A DNA stretch of 30,048 bases, taken from contig NAVB01000428.1 in assembly GCA_002179805.1 (NCBI GenBank), forward strand, positions 1-30,048, in the 5' to 3' direction. Shown here piece after piece: positions 1 to 9,277 of this stretch; within the stretch, counting starts at the first letter, position 1; each line of letters begins with the position of its first letter. Below the pieces are notes generated by a model, which worked only from the letters and a program-made list of their open reading frames with translations, searched no databases and was not told where the DNA came from. Both the position numbers and the translations under genes were made by a program. Origin of the DNA: Acanthamoeba lenticulata. Lineage: Eukaryota > Discosea > Longamoebia > Acanthamoebidae.

Positions 1-2126
1 AACAGGTTCTACTTGTGCACGACAGAAGGCATGGAGGAGCGAAGCACGTTTGCCTTCAGCATGAACATCATGTTTTGTATAGGTTGGTGTCTTTGGGCAT
101 TATGTTGAATTTATTATGATTTTAATTGAGCATTAATGAATCCGCCTTCGATAGGTTCGATGCTGTTCGGCGACCACAAGTCTTCTGTTGAGTTCCGGAT
201 GCGAGCGGAAGACCTCCTCAACTATCTTTGCCAAGTGCCCAGTGCGGCAAACGACTACTCATTCGCCATGGGCCTCACGGCCCTTTCCTTCAACACCCTC
301 TACTGGTTTTTCACTTCATCTCATTCAATCTTTTTATTTTATTTTATTTTATTTTCAAATCGCTTTTTTGCTCATATTTTGTTTCGTAATTTCATCAGGG
401 AAATGAACAACGCCAAGTCGGCCGATTACTTGCGGATGGCCATCAACACGTGCAAGCGCCTGCAGGCCCTCAACTCGGACGCGTACAGCCGATGCCTCTA
501 CGCCCTCTCCTTCCACCCGTTCACCGAACTAGCCGACATCCAGAACCTCAAGAAGTGCGTTTCTCATCTCTTTTATAATATTTTTTATTCTTGTATATAT
601 TTAAAAACTCACCCGCGTTTTTTTTTAAATAGGGAACTCGAGATCGCGAAGAAGCTGCCGTACGTGCCGGTGACGACGACCAACACGCCGTGTACGCCGC
701 ACGACGTGCAGAGCTGGCAGAGGCTGGTGCCCGTGTCGGTCGAGAACCTGCACATCGCCAATGCAGCGCTCGGGGTGATCTCCAACCTGATCAGCGGGCT
801 CATCCTGTACAAGGCCAACGCGAGCCGGTTCCCGCCGCATACCAACCAGTCGACCCTGCTGCACTTTCTGGAGGCCATCACGGCACTCGAGGCCGAGATC
901 AACCTCATCCAGTCCAACTCGCCCGACACCTTCCCCAAGCCCACCAGCAAGTTCATCAACTTTTACATTTACTGTACCCGCCGCCACCTTAAGTGCCGCC
1001 ACCTGGTCCTCTCGGCTAAGACGTAGAATTTATGTCATGTTATTGCAGCGCTCCGAGCCGAGTGCTACTGGATGCTGGAGGACAAGGCAACGGCGCTCAA
1101 GTGGGCCGAGGCCTTCCTGAACGAGGTGCCCACCTCACGCTCTACATTTTCATGAAGAATCTGCTGCTCACATGTTGTGCATTCCACACATTCCATTCCA
1201 GTCAATCAAGCCAGACAGCAAGTACGCGGTGGCGGGCGTGTCGCAGTTGATCGGAATCGTCCTCAACATCTTCCTACGCATGGAGAAGTACGATCTCCTT
1301 AACATGCAGCTTCAAGGCATCGAGGTACAGAAAACAGTTTCTCGTCTTCTTCGCCTCTACTCTCGTTGCGCATAGCTCACATTCCACGCTTGTTGGAACT
1401 GTGAAATGTCAGGAATGGGCCAAGCTGGTCCCGATTGTGCGGACGATCCAGTTCAACTACCTCAAGGAGCTCGAGCAGATCCTCCGACGAAACGACGCCA
1501 ACGCGACGACAGCAACTGCGACGGCCGCGGCGTCGCCGCGCAATCCGTCGTCGGGCGGCTCGTCGTTGTCCTCGTCAGGCGGCTCCCCGACCGCGCCGAT
1601 GATGGACGCCAGCGCCATCTACACCATCACCGACTCGGAGATCGAAACCCTCAAGGAGGACGAGGCGCGCCAGTTGGTCTTGCACCACCACAACCTTCAA
1701 CAGCAGCAGCAGCAACTACAGCAGCAACAGCAACAACTACAGCAGCAGCAGCAGCATCAACAACAGCAGCAACAACTACAGCAGCAGCAGCAGCGGCAGC
1801 AACAGCAGCAACAGCATCAACAACAGCAGCAGCAACAGCAGCACTACCATCAACAGCTTCATCATCAGCAGCAGCAGCAACAGCAACAGCAGCAGGCGAG
1901 GCAAAGAATGGTGCAAAGGCCACAGCACTCGATCTCGGCCCCAACGGGCATGCCGGTACAGGCCGGACACCAGCGGCTCGCGGCTGGCCACCGGCAGCCC
2001 ATGGCCGCCACCGCCGACGCGACGATGGTGCCGCACACCAACATCCAACCGACGTCGCAGCAGCTCTACAACCTCCAGCAGCAACAACAGCAACACCAGC
2101 ATCAACAACAGCAACAGCATCAACAG

Positions 2127-2158
<32 letters not shown>

Positions 2159-2681
2159 GCAGCAGCATCAACAGCCGCAGCAGCATCAGCAGCAACAACA
2201 ACAACCGCAGCGGCGCCAGACGTCACCTCTGCGCCGGGCCAACTTTGGCATGGCCTCCAGCGGCGGCGGCGGCGGCGGACGGATCAGCGACTTGAGAGGA
2301 GGCTCCGGCTCCAACTCGAGCGCCAGATCCAGCTTCAGCAGCAGCAGCAGCGGCACCGGGAGCAGCGAGGACGTCGGGCGGTCGCTGGAGAGCGCCGATT
2401 TCGACCTGTTTGCCGAGGTGGCCCGCGAGATGGAGGGCTTCCAGATGGACAGCGGCGAGCACGAGGTCGCCAACGCTTCGGCCGCCGGCCTGATGCAGCA
2501 GCAACAACAACAGCAGCAGCAGGCGATGCTCAACGGGTTTCCGCCACAGCAACAACAGCCCATGACGATAGGCTTCGGTCCCGACAACGCGTGGGCCAAC
2601 GGCGGCGTTGACGACGTGGACGACGAGGGGCTCGGCGTCGACCCGGCCGTGCTCGACAACTGGCTGGGCCGCTCGATATAA
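1..2681 (+). CDS. PolyQ-rich putative transcription regulator, 5' partial
   Basis: The gene enters the window already in frame. Exons: <1-82, 155-305, 399-554, 633-973, 1049-1125, 1202-1324, 1413-2681, with phases 1,2,2,1,0,0, giving 732 visible residues ending at TAA. The first ~330 residues are helical and moderately hydrophobic (for example DYSFAMGLTALSFNTLYWEM and RAECYWMLEDKATALKWAEA). They resemble the helical region found C-terminal to the Zn2Cys6 cluster in amoebal GAL4-like regulators; this is recalled similarity, not a search. The rest is low complexity: Ser/Ala-rich, then two long Gln/His tracts (about 1699-1893 and 2074-2213), a Gly run, Ser runs and an acidic C-terminus, typical of activation domains. 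Any DNA-binding domain would lie upstream of the window. It could instead be another polyQ nuclear protein. The 974-1048 intron is the least certain, since several donors exist. Confidence 0.55.
1699..1893 (+). repeat. CAG/CAA polyglutamine tract 1
   Basis: Mixed CAG and CAA codons with scattered CAT (His) encode a long Gln/His run inside the last exon of the putative regulator. The CAA interruptions should reduce slippage compared with pure CAG. The antisense strand stays open here only because CTG/TTG codons lack stops. Confidence 0.9.
2074..2213 (+). repeat. CAG/CAA polyglutamine tract 2
   Basis: A second Gln tract of mixed CAG/CAA codons with His and Pro interruptions, in the same exon. 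A shorter Gln run follows at about 2494-2522, and a GGC (Gly) run lies at about 2261-2279. Confidence 0.9.
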
Positions 2682-2718
2682 CGAGAGGAATCACAACGAG
2701 CGCAACAAGCAAAAGCCC

Positions 2719-2743
2719 TTTTATTTATTTATTTATTTATTTG
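2719..2743. repeat. (ATTT)n microsatellite in intergenic 3' flank
   Basis: About six ATTT units lie between the convergent stops at 2681 (+) and 2890 (-). The remaining intergenic sequence is T-rich, as expected for two facing 3' ends. Confidence 0.85.
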
Positions 2744-2889
2744 TTTTATGCTTGTTAATTTTGGTATTTATTGAGCGCTTTTCGCAACAGTAAAAGAGAC
2801 AAGGAAAGGAAGAAGTGGCCAGTTTAACGAGTTTCAATCTTTTTATGTTGTTGTTTCGTATGTACAAGTCGGAAGCTCTGTCCTCCTTC

Positions 2890-4024
2890 TCAGTAGACAG
2901 AGGACGAGGACTGCACGCGGGAAAGGTTGTACGTATTCAGCGCAGCCAGCAAGGTCTCGCCAAACCGCCAGGCCGACGTCGGGCCCTGGCCCGTGATGAG
3001 CTCGCGGTCTTGCACCACGTTAGGCAGAAGCGGCCAGCGCGCCTCGTATTGGGCTGTGAAGCACAATCATCAACAACAAAGATGTCAACATCAACGCAAC
3101 GCCTGCGTACGGCAGAAGTACGACATACCTCCCGCGCCCTTCAGAGCGTCTTCCACGTGCATCTGCAGGCGGTCCCGCCAGAGCAGCTCGTTGAAAGCCT
3201 CCTCCTTGTCCGAGTAGGCCGTCATGCGATATCCCGTGTAGGGCCAGTGCTGGTCTGTTGTGGAGTCGTCGTTGTCATCAACTGCGAAGGAGAAGACGAT
3301 AAGGAAGGCAGAACGTACCCATAGGGATAGCCAAGTGGACCGACAGGAGGGCGATGGGACCGTGGCAGATCATGCCAGTGGGCTTGCTGTGGCGATGGAA
3401 GTGATGAATGATGTAGCCGAGGTTCTGGTTGTTGTGCAAGTCTTCCATGGGGGCGTGTCCGCCGGGCACAAAGAGGCCATCAATAGGCAGGAGGTCGGCC
3501 TCGCCCCAGGCCGAGAAGGGGATTGGCCGCCGCAGGCTCCCCTCCCTACTCGCCAGCAAGATGTAAGAAAAACAACAAGTTGGTGGCGCACGAGTATAGG
3601 CTGATCGAGTAAACGTACTCTTGGCTTTCGAGGTGGCGCTTTAGCCATTCATGGGCGCGGTGGTGCTCGCCAGGCGAGCCGAACCAGACCATGTGGTCGG
3701 AAAGAGGATCCAGGTTGGGCGCTTCGCCTGTTGGGTTGGTAAAGATGGGCCTGTGAAGGAAGAGGTCAACAGGGCGATGCTGCTACATCTTGGGGACATG
3801 GACTAGCAAACGCACCGATAGCCGGCCCGTTCGAGCATGTCAAGTGGCGCAAAGAGCTCGGACAAGAAGAAACCAGTCTCTGGCGACTGCACATTCAAAA
3901 GGGAACATTGGTGAGGAACATGGAACTAGCATGGCAAAGGGGCAAGCTGGGCACAAACCTTGCCGCTCTTGAGGTCGATGTGATTAGCGCCGCTGAGGAC
4001 GACGAGTACGCTACGCGATGCCAT
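2890..4024 (-). CDS. DJ-1/PfpI (Hsp31-like) family protein
   Basis: Six exons on the minus strand: 4024-3959, 3886-3816, 3750-3619, 3545-3319, 3281-3129 and 3053-2890, 813 nt, 270 aa plus stop. The reading starts MASRSVLVVLSG, a typical first beta-strand of this fold. The nucleophile-elbow region reads GLFVPGGHAPMEDL followed by GMICHGPIALL, placing the conserved Cys near residue 150 with His next to it, as in class I glutamine-amidotransferase-like DJ-1/Hsp31 proteins. The length fits Hsp31-like members rather than the ~190-aa DJ-1 core. Family members are described as glyoxalases, putative deglycases or chaperones; which activity applies here cannot be told. The intron at 3282-3318 is only 37 nt. 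The gene is divergent from the SagB-type gene at 4345, with 320 bp between starts. Confidence 0.85.
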
Positions 4025-4344
4025 GTTGCTGAAGTAGGTTGAGGTTTGGGATGTCGCGTTGGAGGAATCTTTTATGGAGGCGGAGACTACGCAAGCTTCT
4101 CCTTTAGCGAGCAGGAGCTGGAGGGAGAGCAACGGATCGTGCTCGCCGGTGCAGCCGACGGGCAGTCACAAGAAAGGCGTCCGCTGGTCCGGTGGCTTTC
4201 CCGCGCCTTTCGAGACGCGCCGTAAGCTCCCTGGCCTGATCGCATATCCGCCGAAACTTGCTGTTGTCCGTAAAGAAAACAACTTCGTTTCATAACGTTT
4301 TGGAAAACTTGACATAAGAGAAATCCACATTTTTCGTCACAGCG
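4025..4344. promoter_or_regulatory. Divergent intergenic region (DJ-1-like / SagB-type genes)
   Basis: This 320-bp gap separates two divergent start codons and must hold both 5' flanks. I see no convincing exon. A plus-strand open frame at 4059-4295 has shadow-like composition and no recognisable domain. No TATA box or clear operator palindrome stands out. Confidence 0.5.
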
Positions 4345-7307
4345 ATGCGGAGGGCAATAGGGCTCGCCAAGGCGAGGGTCGCTGAAGTGGGCCGGGGTGG
4401 GGTGCAGCGCATGCGTCAGCAAGCTGCGAGTAGCAACACCGCTGAGGGCAGCAGGGAAGAGAACATAAAGTCAGCCTTGGCCTACCACGAGCGGACCAAG
4501 CACAATTTTCAGCGCTACGCGCCTGGCCCTGGCTACCTCGACTGGTTTGTAGCTCACGCCCTCTTGGTGAAAGCTTAGCAAACATGCGTTTATGAACACT
4601 GCTGCACAGGGCTACACAACCCTTCCCATGGCGCAAGTTTGAAGGAGCTGAGCTGGTGCCGCTGCCGCGAGAGCCTGAACTGGCAGCGGCATGCGCCATC
4701 CCGAGCCTGCCCTACGCTGAGCTTTACGGTACGTTGAAGAGCGGCTCCTCGAGTATCTGTGCTCCGTGGCCGCCCTAATGGACGCCCCTTTGCAGAATCA
4801 AGGCCGATGACGGGTGAGGTGCCGCGAGCTGCTCCGCTGACGCAACATACGCTGTCTTCCTTCTTCTACCACTCGATGGCGTTATCGGCGTGGAAGAAGT
4901 ACGGCGATTCATCGTGGTCCCTTCGCGTCAATCCATCAAGGTCTGCCCCCTCCCACAACCTCCTGCAGCAGAGCTTTTTGCCCACCCTCTCTACATAGCG
5001 GGAACTTGCACCCGACAGAGGCCTACACGATCCTGCCTTCGGCCCCCTGGCTGGGCCATGACGCCCCTGGTGTTGTCCTCTCTTTCTCGCTCTCTTAAGC
5101 TGCTGTTTACGTGTCCTCTCGTGAAGGCTGACGACGCAAATCAAAACATGAACGCAAACACACAAGGGGTGTATCACTACACGTCCAAGGATCACGCGCT
5201 CGAGCGGCGGTGCTCCTTCGCGCCCGAAGCCTGGGACCGCCTGCTTCGAGGCTGGGGCCTCGGGGGTACGACCTCGACCACGGGTGCGACCATGCCTTGT
5301 TCTCCTGTGCCCCCACCAACCCACGCCACCTCGCGCACACAGAGGAGGACAACGACGGCAACAGCCATCAGCAGCAGCCCGACTTCACCTTCTTCACCGC
5401 CCTCACCAGCATCCCCTGGCGCGAGGCTTGGTGCGTGCTTGTTTGCGATGGTCCACGAGCTCCAGCCACACGCTCACGCGCGAATCGCACGCACACGAAC
5501 CACCGCGGCGTGATGGCAGGAAGTACGGCGAGCGGGCCTTTCGCTATTGTAACCACGACGTCGGCCACGCCTTGGTTCGTCGTCGCCGCCGCCGCAAGAG
5601 CTCTGGCCATGCCTCTCTGGTTGCTCACGCTACACGGGCCTTGGGTCGTGTCGACAGGGCGCGCTGCGCTTGGCGGCCGCGATGCACGGCTGGCATCTCC
5701 GCGTGCTGCCCGACGTGACCGACGACCAGCTGGAGCGGCTGCTGGGCCTCAGCCGACGCCAGGACTTTGTCCCGCACGAGGCCGAGGAAGTCGACTTGCT
5801 CGCGGTCATCACGCCACGCCAGCAGCAATCAAGCAGACTCGGGGTAGCGTCGGACATCGAGGCCGCGATCAGGGCCATTGCGGACGAAGGCCGCTGGAGC
5901 GGAACAGCCAACAAGCTGAGCTCGGCCCACGTGCCCTGGCCCGCGATTGAGCGCGTAGCCCTTGCGACCCGGAAAACAGAGGCCACTCTCGTGCTGCCCT
6001 CGGCCCAAGAGCCGAGTAGCCCGACTCGACCTGTGCCGCTGGCGGAAGAGTACGTCGCGCGCCTCGCTGGCTTGCGCGCGACGCAGATCGTTCGACAGCG
6101 CCGCTCGGCGGTCGACTTTGACGGCGAGACGCACATCACCAGCGGCCAATTCTGTACCGTCGCCCGACCTCTGTCGCACCCCCACCGCCAGCAGAGCGCA
6201 GTTGCTGACCGAACGTCCGCCCTCAAATGACGGCACGAGCAGATGGAATACTCAGCCGGCTGGTGCCCACCATCACGCCCGTGCCCTGGGACGCCGTTCC
6301 CCTCTGGCAGGCCGGCCCATCCTCGGCGTACGGCAGTCATCCCTCAACGCCCAGAGCGGAAGAGGTGGAAGTGGCGCCACTAGCGGAAGACTGACAGAAA
6401 CGCGTGCAGGGAGCCAGCGGCGGCCAAGATCCACTTGGGTCTCTTTGTGCACCGCGTGACGGGCATCAGCCCGGGCCTCTACGTGCTGGCACGCGATCCT
6501 CGCCAAGTGGACCGGCTCAAGGTGCCCATCCAACGATCTCTTGCCGAGGCGCGATATCTCATCCGAGTTCGAAAACCACTGGGGAATCGCAGGGTCTGAT
6601 GCGGCACGAGCACCCGGCGGTAGAGTTCCTGTGGGAGAAGCCCTCCGACGCCCCTGAAGAGCTGCCGCTCTACCTCCTGCTCAGCGGCAACTTTGCCGAG
6701 CTGGCTGCCAAGGTTTCCTGCGTGCAGGAGATCGCCGGCGACGGGTACGCGCGCGCTCCTTCCTCAATCACTTGATCTCTCAAAAGCGGTGAATCTTGTT
6801 ATCCACCTTTCTTCTCCAGGTGCTTCTCGCTGGGCATGTTGGCTGACTTTAAGGAGACGCTCGAGGTCGAGGGCCCGCACGCCTACCGACGCTTGTTCTG
6901 GGAGGCCGGCCTCGTGGGCCAGGTCCTCTACCTCGAAGGTGAAGAAGGCTCAGCCCCTTGGCGTCTCCTGTCGGTCCGCTGACAGATAGGGGTTTGGGGG
7001 GGGGGGGCGTTCACGCGCTGTGCACAGCCGAAGGGCAGGGCGTGAGGGGAACGGGCATCGGCTGCTACTTTGACGACCCTGTCCACCAGATCTTTGGGCT
7101 CCAAGGAGGACAGGCCGCCTTCCAGAGCCTCTACCACTTCACTGTCGGTACACGTCATACGGCTGTTGCTGCTCTCTGGTTGGAGTGGCGTGAAGCGAGA
7201 GACGTCTTACACGCCCCTCCTGTGCACTAGGAGGGCCGGTCGAGGACGCCCGCCTGCGCACTCTGCACGCTTACGAGATGGCCGAAAAGGGAATCAAAGT
7301 CGAGTGA
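4345..7307 (+). CDS. SagB/ThcOx-type nitroreductase-superfamily dehydrogenase
   Basis: Fourteen exons: 4345-4544, 4610-4728, 4796-4940, 4999-5069, 5167-5265, 5343-5430, 5520-5574, 5658-6153, 6243-6327, 6410-6521, 6593-6744, 6820-6938, 7028-7147 and 7231-7307 (1938 nt, 645 aa). Family signatures appear in order: YHERTKHNFQRYAPGPGYLDW (~47-67), then a split LRVNPSSGNLHPTEAY, then YHYTSKDHALERR, SIPWREAWKYGERAF and CNHDVGHALGALRLAAAM. A second half-domain begins near residue 400 with VRQRRSAVDFDG and continues through GLFVHRVTGISPGLYVL. SagB-type enzymes are FMN-dependent azoline dehydrogenases in bacterial peptide-modification clusters; the same fold occurs alone in many genomes. No cyclodehydratase or precursor peptide gene is visible here, so the substrate is unknown. 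The exon 4/5 junction is ambiguous: 5071/5127 also keeps frame. The first in-frame ATG was used as start. Confidence 0.82.
6996..7007 (+). repeat. G12 homopolymer in intron
   Basis: Twelve consecutive G residues, preceded by a GGGG-TTT stretch, sit in the intron 6939-7027 of the SagB-type gene. This could be a sequencing-sensitive site. It does not affect the coding frame. Confidence 0.8.
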
Positions 7308-7459
7308 GATGAGGGGACAGCTGAATACTGCCGTTGTTGTTGTTATTGGGCTACTGGGCCAGAAGGACAACACAGCAACAGCAATCAGCCAAAAGCCTTT
7401 GGGCACTAGAGTCTGTGCTGTCTGCTCAGTTTTGGTTATCTGCCACAAAAATGAAAAAG

Positions 7460-8883
7460 TTAAAAAAAAATATAATCATAAAAGAAGCAAAAATGGAGCC
7501 CTTCCGAACCTTTGACGGGCTGCTGAGCCTTCTCCCAGCCTTTGAGCTCCAAATCGAGCGCTTCGACATCTCTGGAGACTCGCATGCTGTCCATCCCTGC
7601 AACTTGCACATCAGCAAGCTGCGAAGAAGAGGAGGAAGAAAACAACAACCAAGCTTGGGCCAAAGAGAGTGAATTACCCTTCTGGAGGATGTCGGGCTCC
7701 GGCTCGCTGTCGCTGTCGCTGGTGTCGACCTTCCGCTTGGACTTGATGAGGTTCGACTTCCGCTTGGGAGTTTGAGCCGCCTCGCTCGCCCGTCCCTTGC
7801 CGCCGCTGCTCTCCTCCTCAGGCGACTTGTCCAGCTTGAGCTTGAGCGTCGGGTGTCGCTTGCACCGGTCGCCCTGCCACAACCTGGCCATACACGTTAC
7901 CACCATCATCACTCACCATTGTCAGCACCGTAATCGTCATCGACACCCATCATCATCATCATCCATGAACGCACCAGTTGGGGATCTCGAGTGGGATATG
8001 GATCTCGGCTCGGAACATCTCCACGAACTCGGACTCGACGGACATGATCGAGTGTCCACGCGTGAACCTGTCCACAGCAGCAAAATTAATTTGAATAAAA
8101 TATCAACTATTGATTTTTTAATTATATTTTTATAAAAATAAAAATAAATTAAAAGAATATATGAAGCTGTTTGTAGTGTACCGCGTAAACTCGGTGGTGG
8201 AGACGGACAGGTTCCAGTTTTGAAGCTTGCGGAGGCACATGACCACGATGCCCGTGATGTTGGCCCCGTCCAGGCAGTGGATGAAGAGCGGCAGGTTGCG
8301 CGGGCTAATGCACGTCTCCAGAATGTGGCCGACGAGGGCGGGCGAGATGGTCACCTCGTCCTTCATCTTCCCCACCGCGAACCGCAGGTGTCTGTCTCGT
8401 GGCAAAAGAAGAAGAAGACGTTTCGTGAGCGTTCTCTCGAGGGCACAAGAAGACGACGATAAGGAAGAGGCTGTACGTGATGTTGTGCTGTGCGCAGAAG
8501 GCCTTCAGGTCATCGCTCGGCTCACCGGGCAGCAGCGAGATGATCGTCTTCAGTTTGAGCCTGCGCGTGCAAGGGCAAGAGTCTCAGCAGGGTTGGCCTT
8601 CAGACCACCGAAACGAGAATCAACTTGGGCGAGGAGCACCGTTTAAGAAACTGCAGATTGCGCTTCTGGGGGTAGGCACCCCGGTAAAGGCCCTCCTCGA
8701 TGATTGCCAGGCTGCACATCAATTCATAGTTTTGTAGCGCGATTGAGAGATGCAGATAGGTTGGGCCGAGACAAGAGGGAGCTACCGAAATGGAGGGATA
8801 AGGGTGCCCTTCTGCGGTCCTCGTATGCATTTGGTGTGCAGTTGTGCTTCCCCTCTGGCCGCTGTAACTGGCGCGTGCTGCAT
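7460..8883 (-). CDS. Siw14/Oca-like (PFA-DSP) tyrosine phosphatase relative, probable pseudophosphatase
   Basis: Seven exons: 8883-8786, 8711-8640, 8560-8477, 8391-8182, 8067-7975, 7883-7678 and 7596-7460 (900 nt, 299 aa). The N-terminal half reads TLIPPFRLAIIEEGLYRGAY, then FLKRLKLKTIISLLPGEP, the hallmark opening of plant-and-fungal-type atypical dual-specificity phosphatases. The P-loop reads HCLDGANITG with Cys at residue 124. The position that should be the invariant Arg (Cys+6) is Ile, so classical Cys-dependent catalysis is unlikely; some fungal Oca proteins also have altered loops (family knowledge from memory). It ends with a Ser/Asp/Glu-rich basic-acidic tail (DTSDSDSEPEPD) before a short helical segment. 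The start ATG at 8883 was chosen because it joins in phase to the LIPPFR block. The last acceptor may be 7602 or 7596. The coding end lies in T/A-rich sequence. Confidence 0.75.
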
Positions 8884-9277
8884 GTTACGACAGCGCGAGG
8901 GCGGACGAAATGCAAAGTAGGGGCACAAAAGATGTGAGATTGGGAAGGATGGGTACTAGCAGATTGGGTCGGTGTCGTGGTGGCCAGCATCCCGGTCACG
9001 CGAGCAATTCAAAGACAAACGTCGACGGTTCTCTGGAACAGCTTGAGGTCACCGCAACTTCGACACGGCGCGGCACGCGGAGCTGCGGCAACGTCCGGCT
9101 TCGGGAAGAGGAACGAGATGGAATCCACAACAAAACCGAAAAAGAACACAAAGAAGAGAAAAAATAAATGCAATCCTCTTGATTTACTTTGTACATCTTT
9201 TCGCAGATGGGAGGGATTCGAGCTTATCGAATCTAATCTCCTCTTCTGGTTAATCTCTGTGTTGTGACTGCTCCCTC
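8884..9277. other. Intergenic region between phosphatase-like gene and Nuf2
   Basis: About 390 bp separate the start of the phosphatase-like gene from the Nuf2 stop; both genes are on the minus strand. It must hold the phosphatase promoter and the Nuf2 3' end. Apart from the stem-loop at 9215-9233 and an A-rich patch near 9135-9170, I see no gene or clear motif. Confidence 0.6.
9215..9233. other. Perfect 7-bp inverted repeat (stem-loop) 3' of Nuf2
   Basis: GATTCGA at 9215-9221 and TCGAATC at 9227-9233 are exact reverse complements around a 5-base loop, about 45 bp beyond the Nuf2 stop on the minus strand. It might be a transcript-end structure; no function is shown by the sequence. Confidence 0.5.

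Noticed and set aside
1651..2226. Long antisense Ala/Val-rich and Leu-rich open frames opposite the polyQ exon
   Set aside because: They arise from the CTG/TTG/GCT complement of CAG/CAA repeats and have no protein-like content.
5210..5950. 246-codon plus-strand open frame
   Set aside because: Only its short middle part matches a SagB exon; the rest crosses introns and reads as Arg/Ala-rich shadow of other frames.
8600..8830. Start of the phosphatase-like gene at 8830
   Set aside because: That frame reads into an intron. Splicing 8786 to 8711 from the ATG at 8883 gives the family-typical LIPPFRLAIIEEGLYRG.
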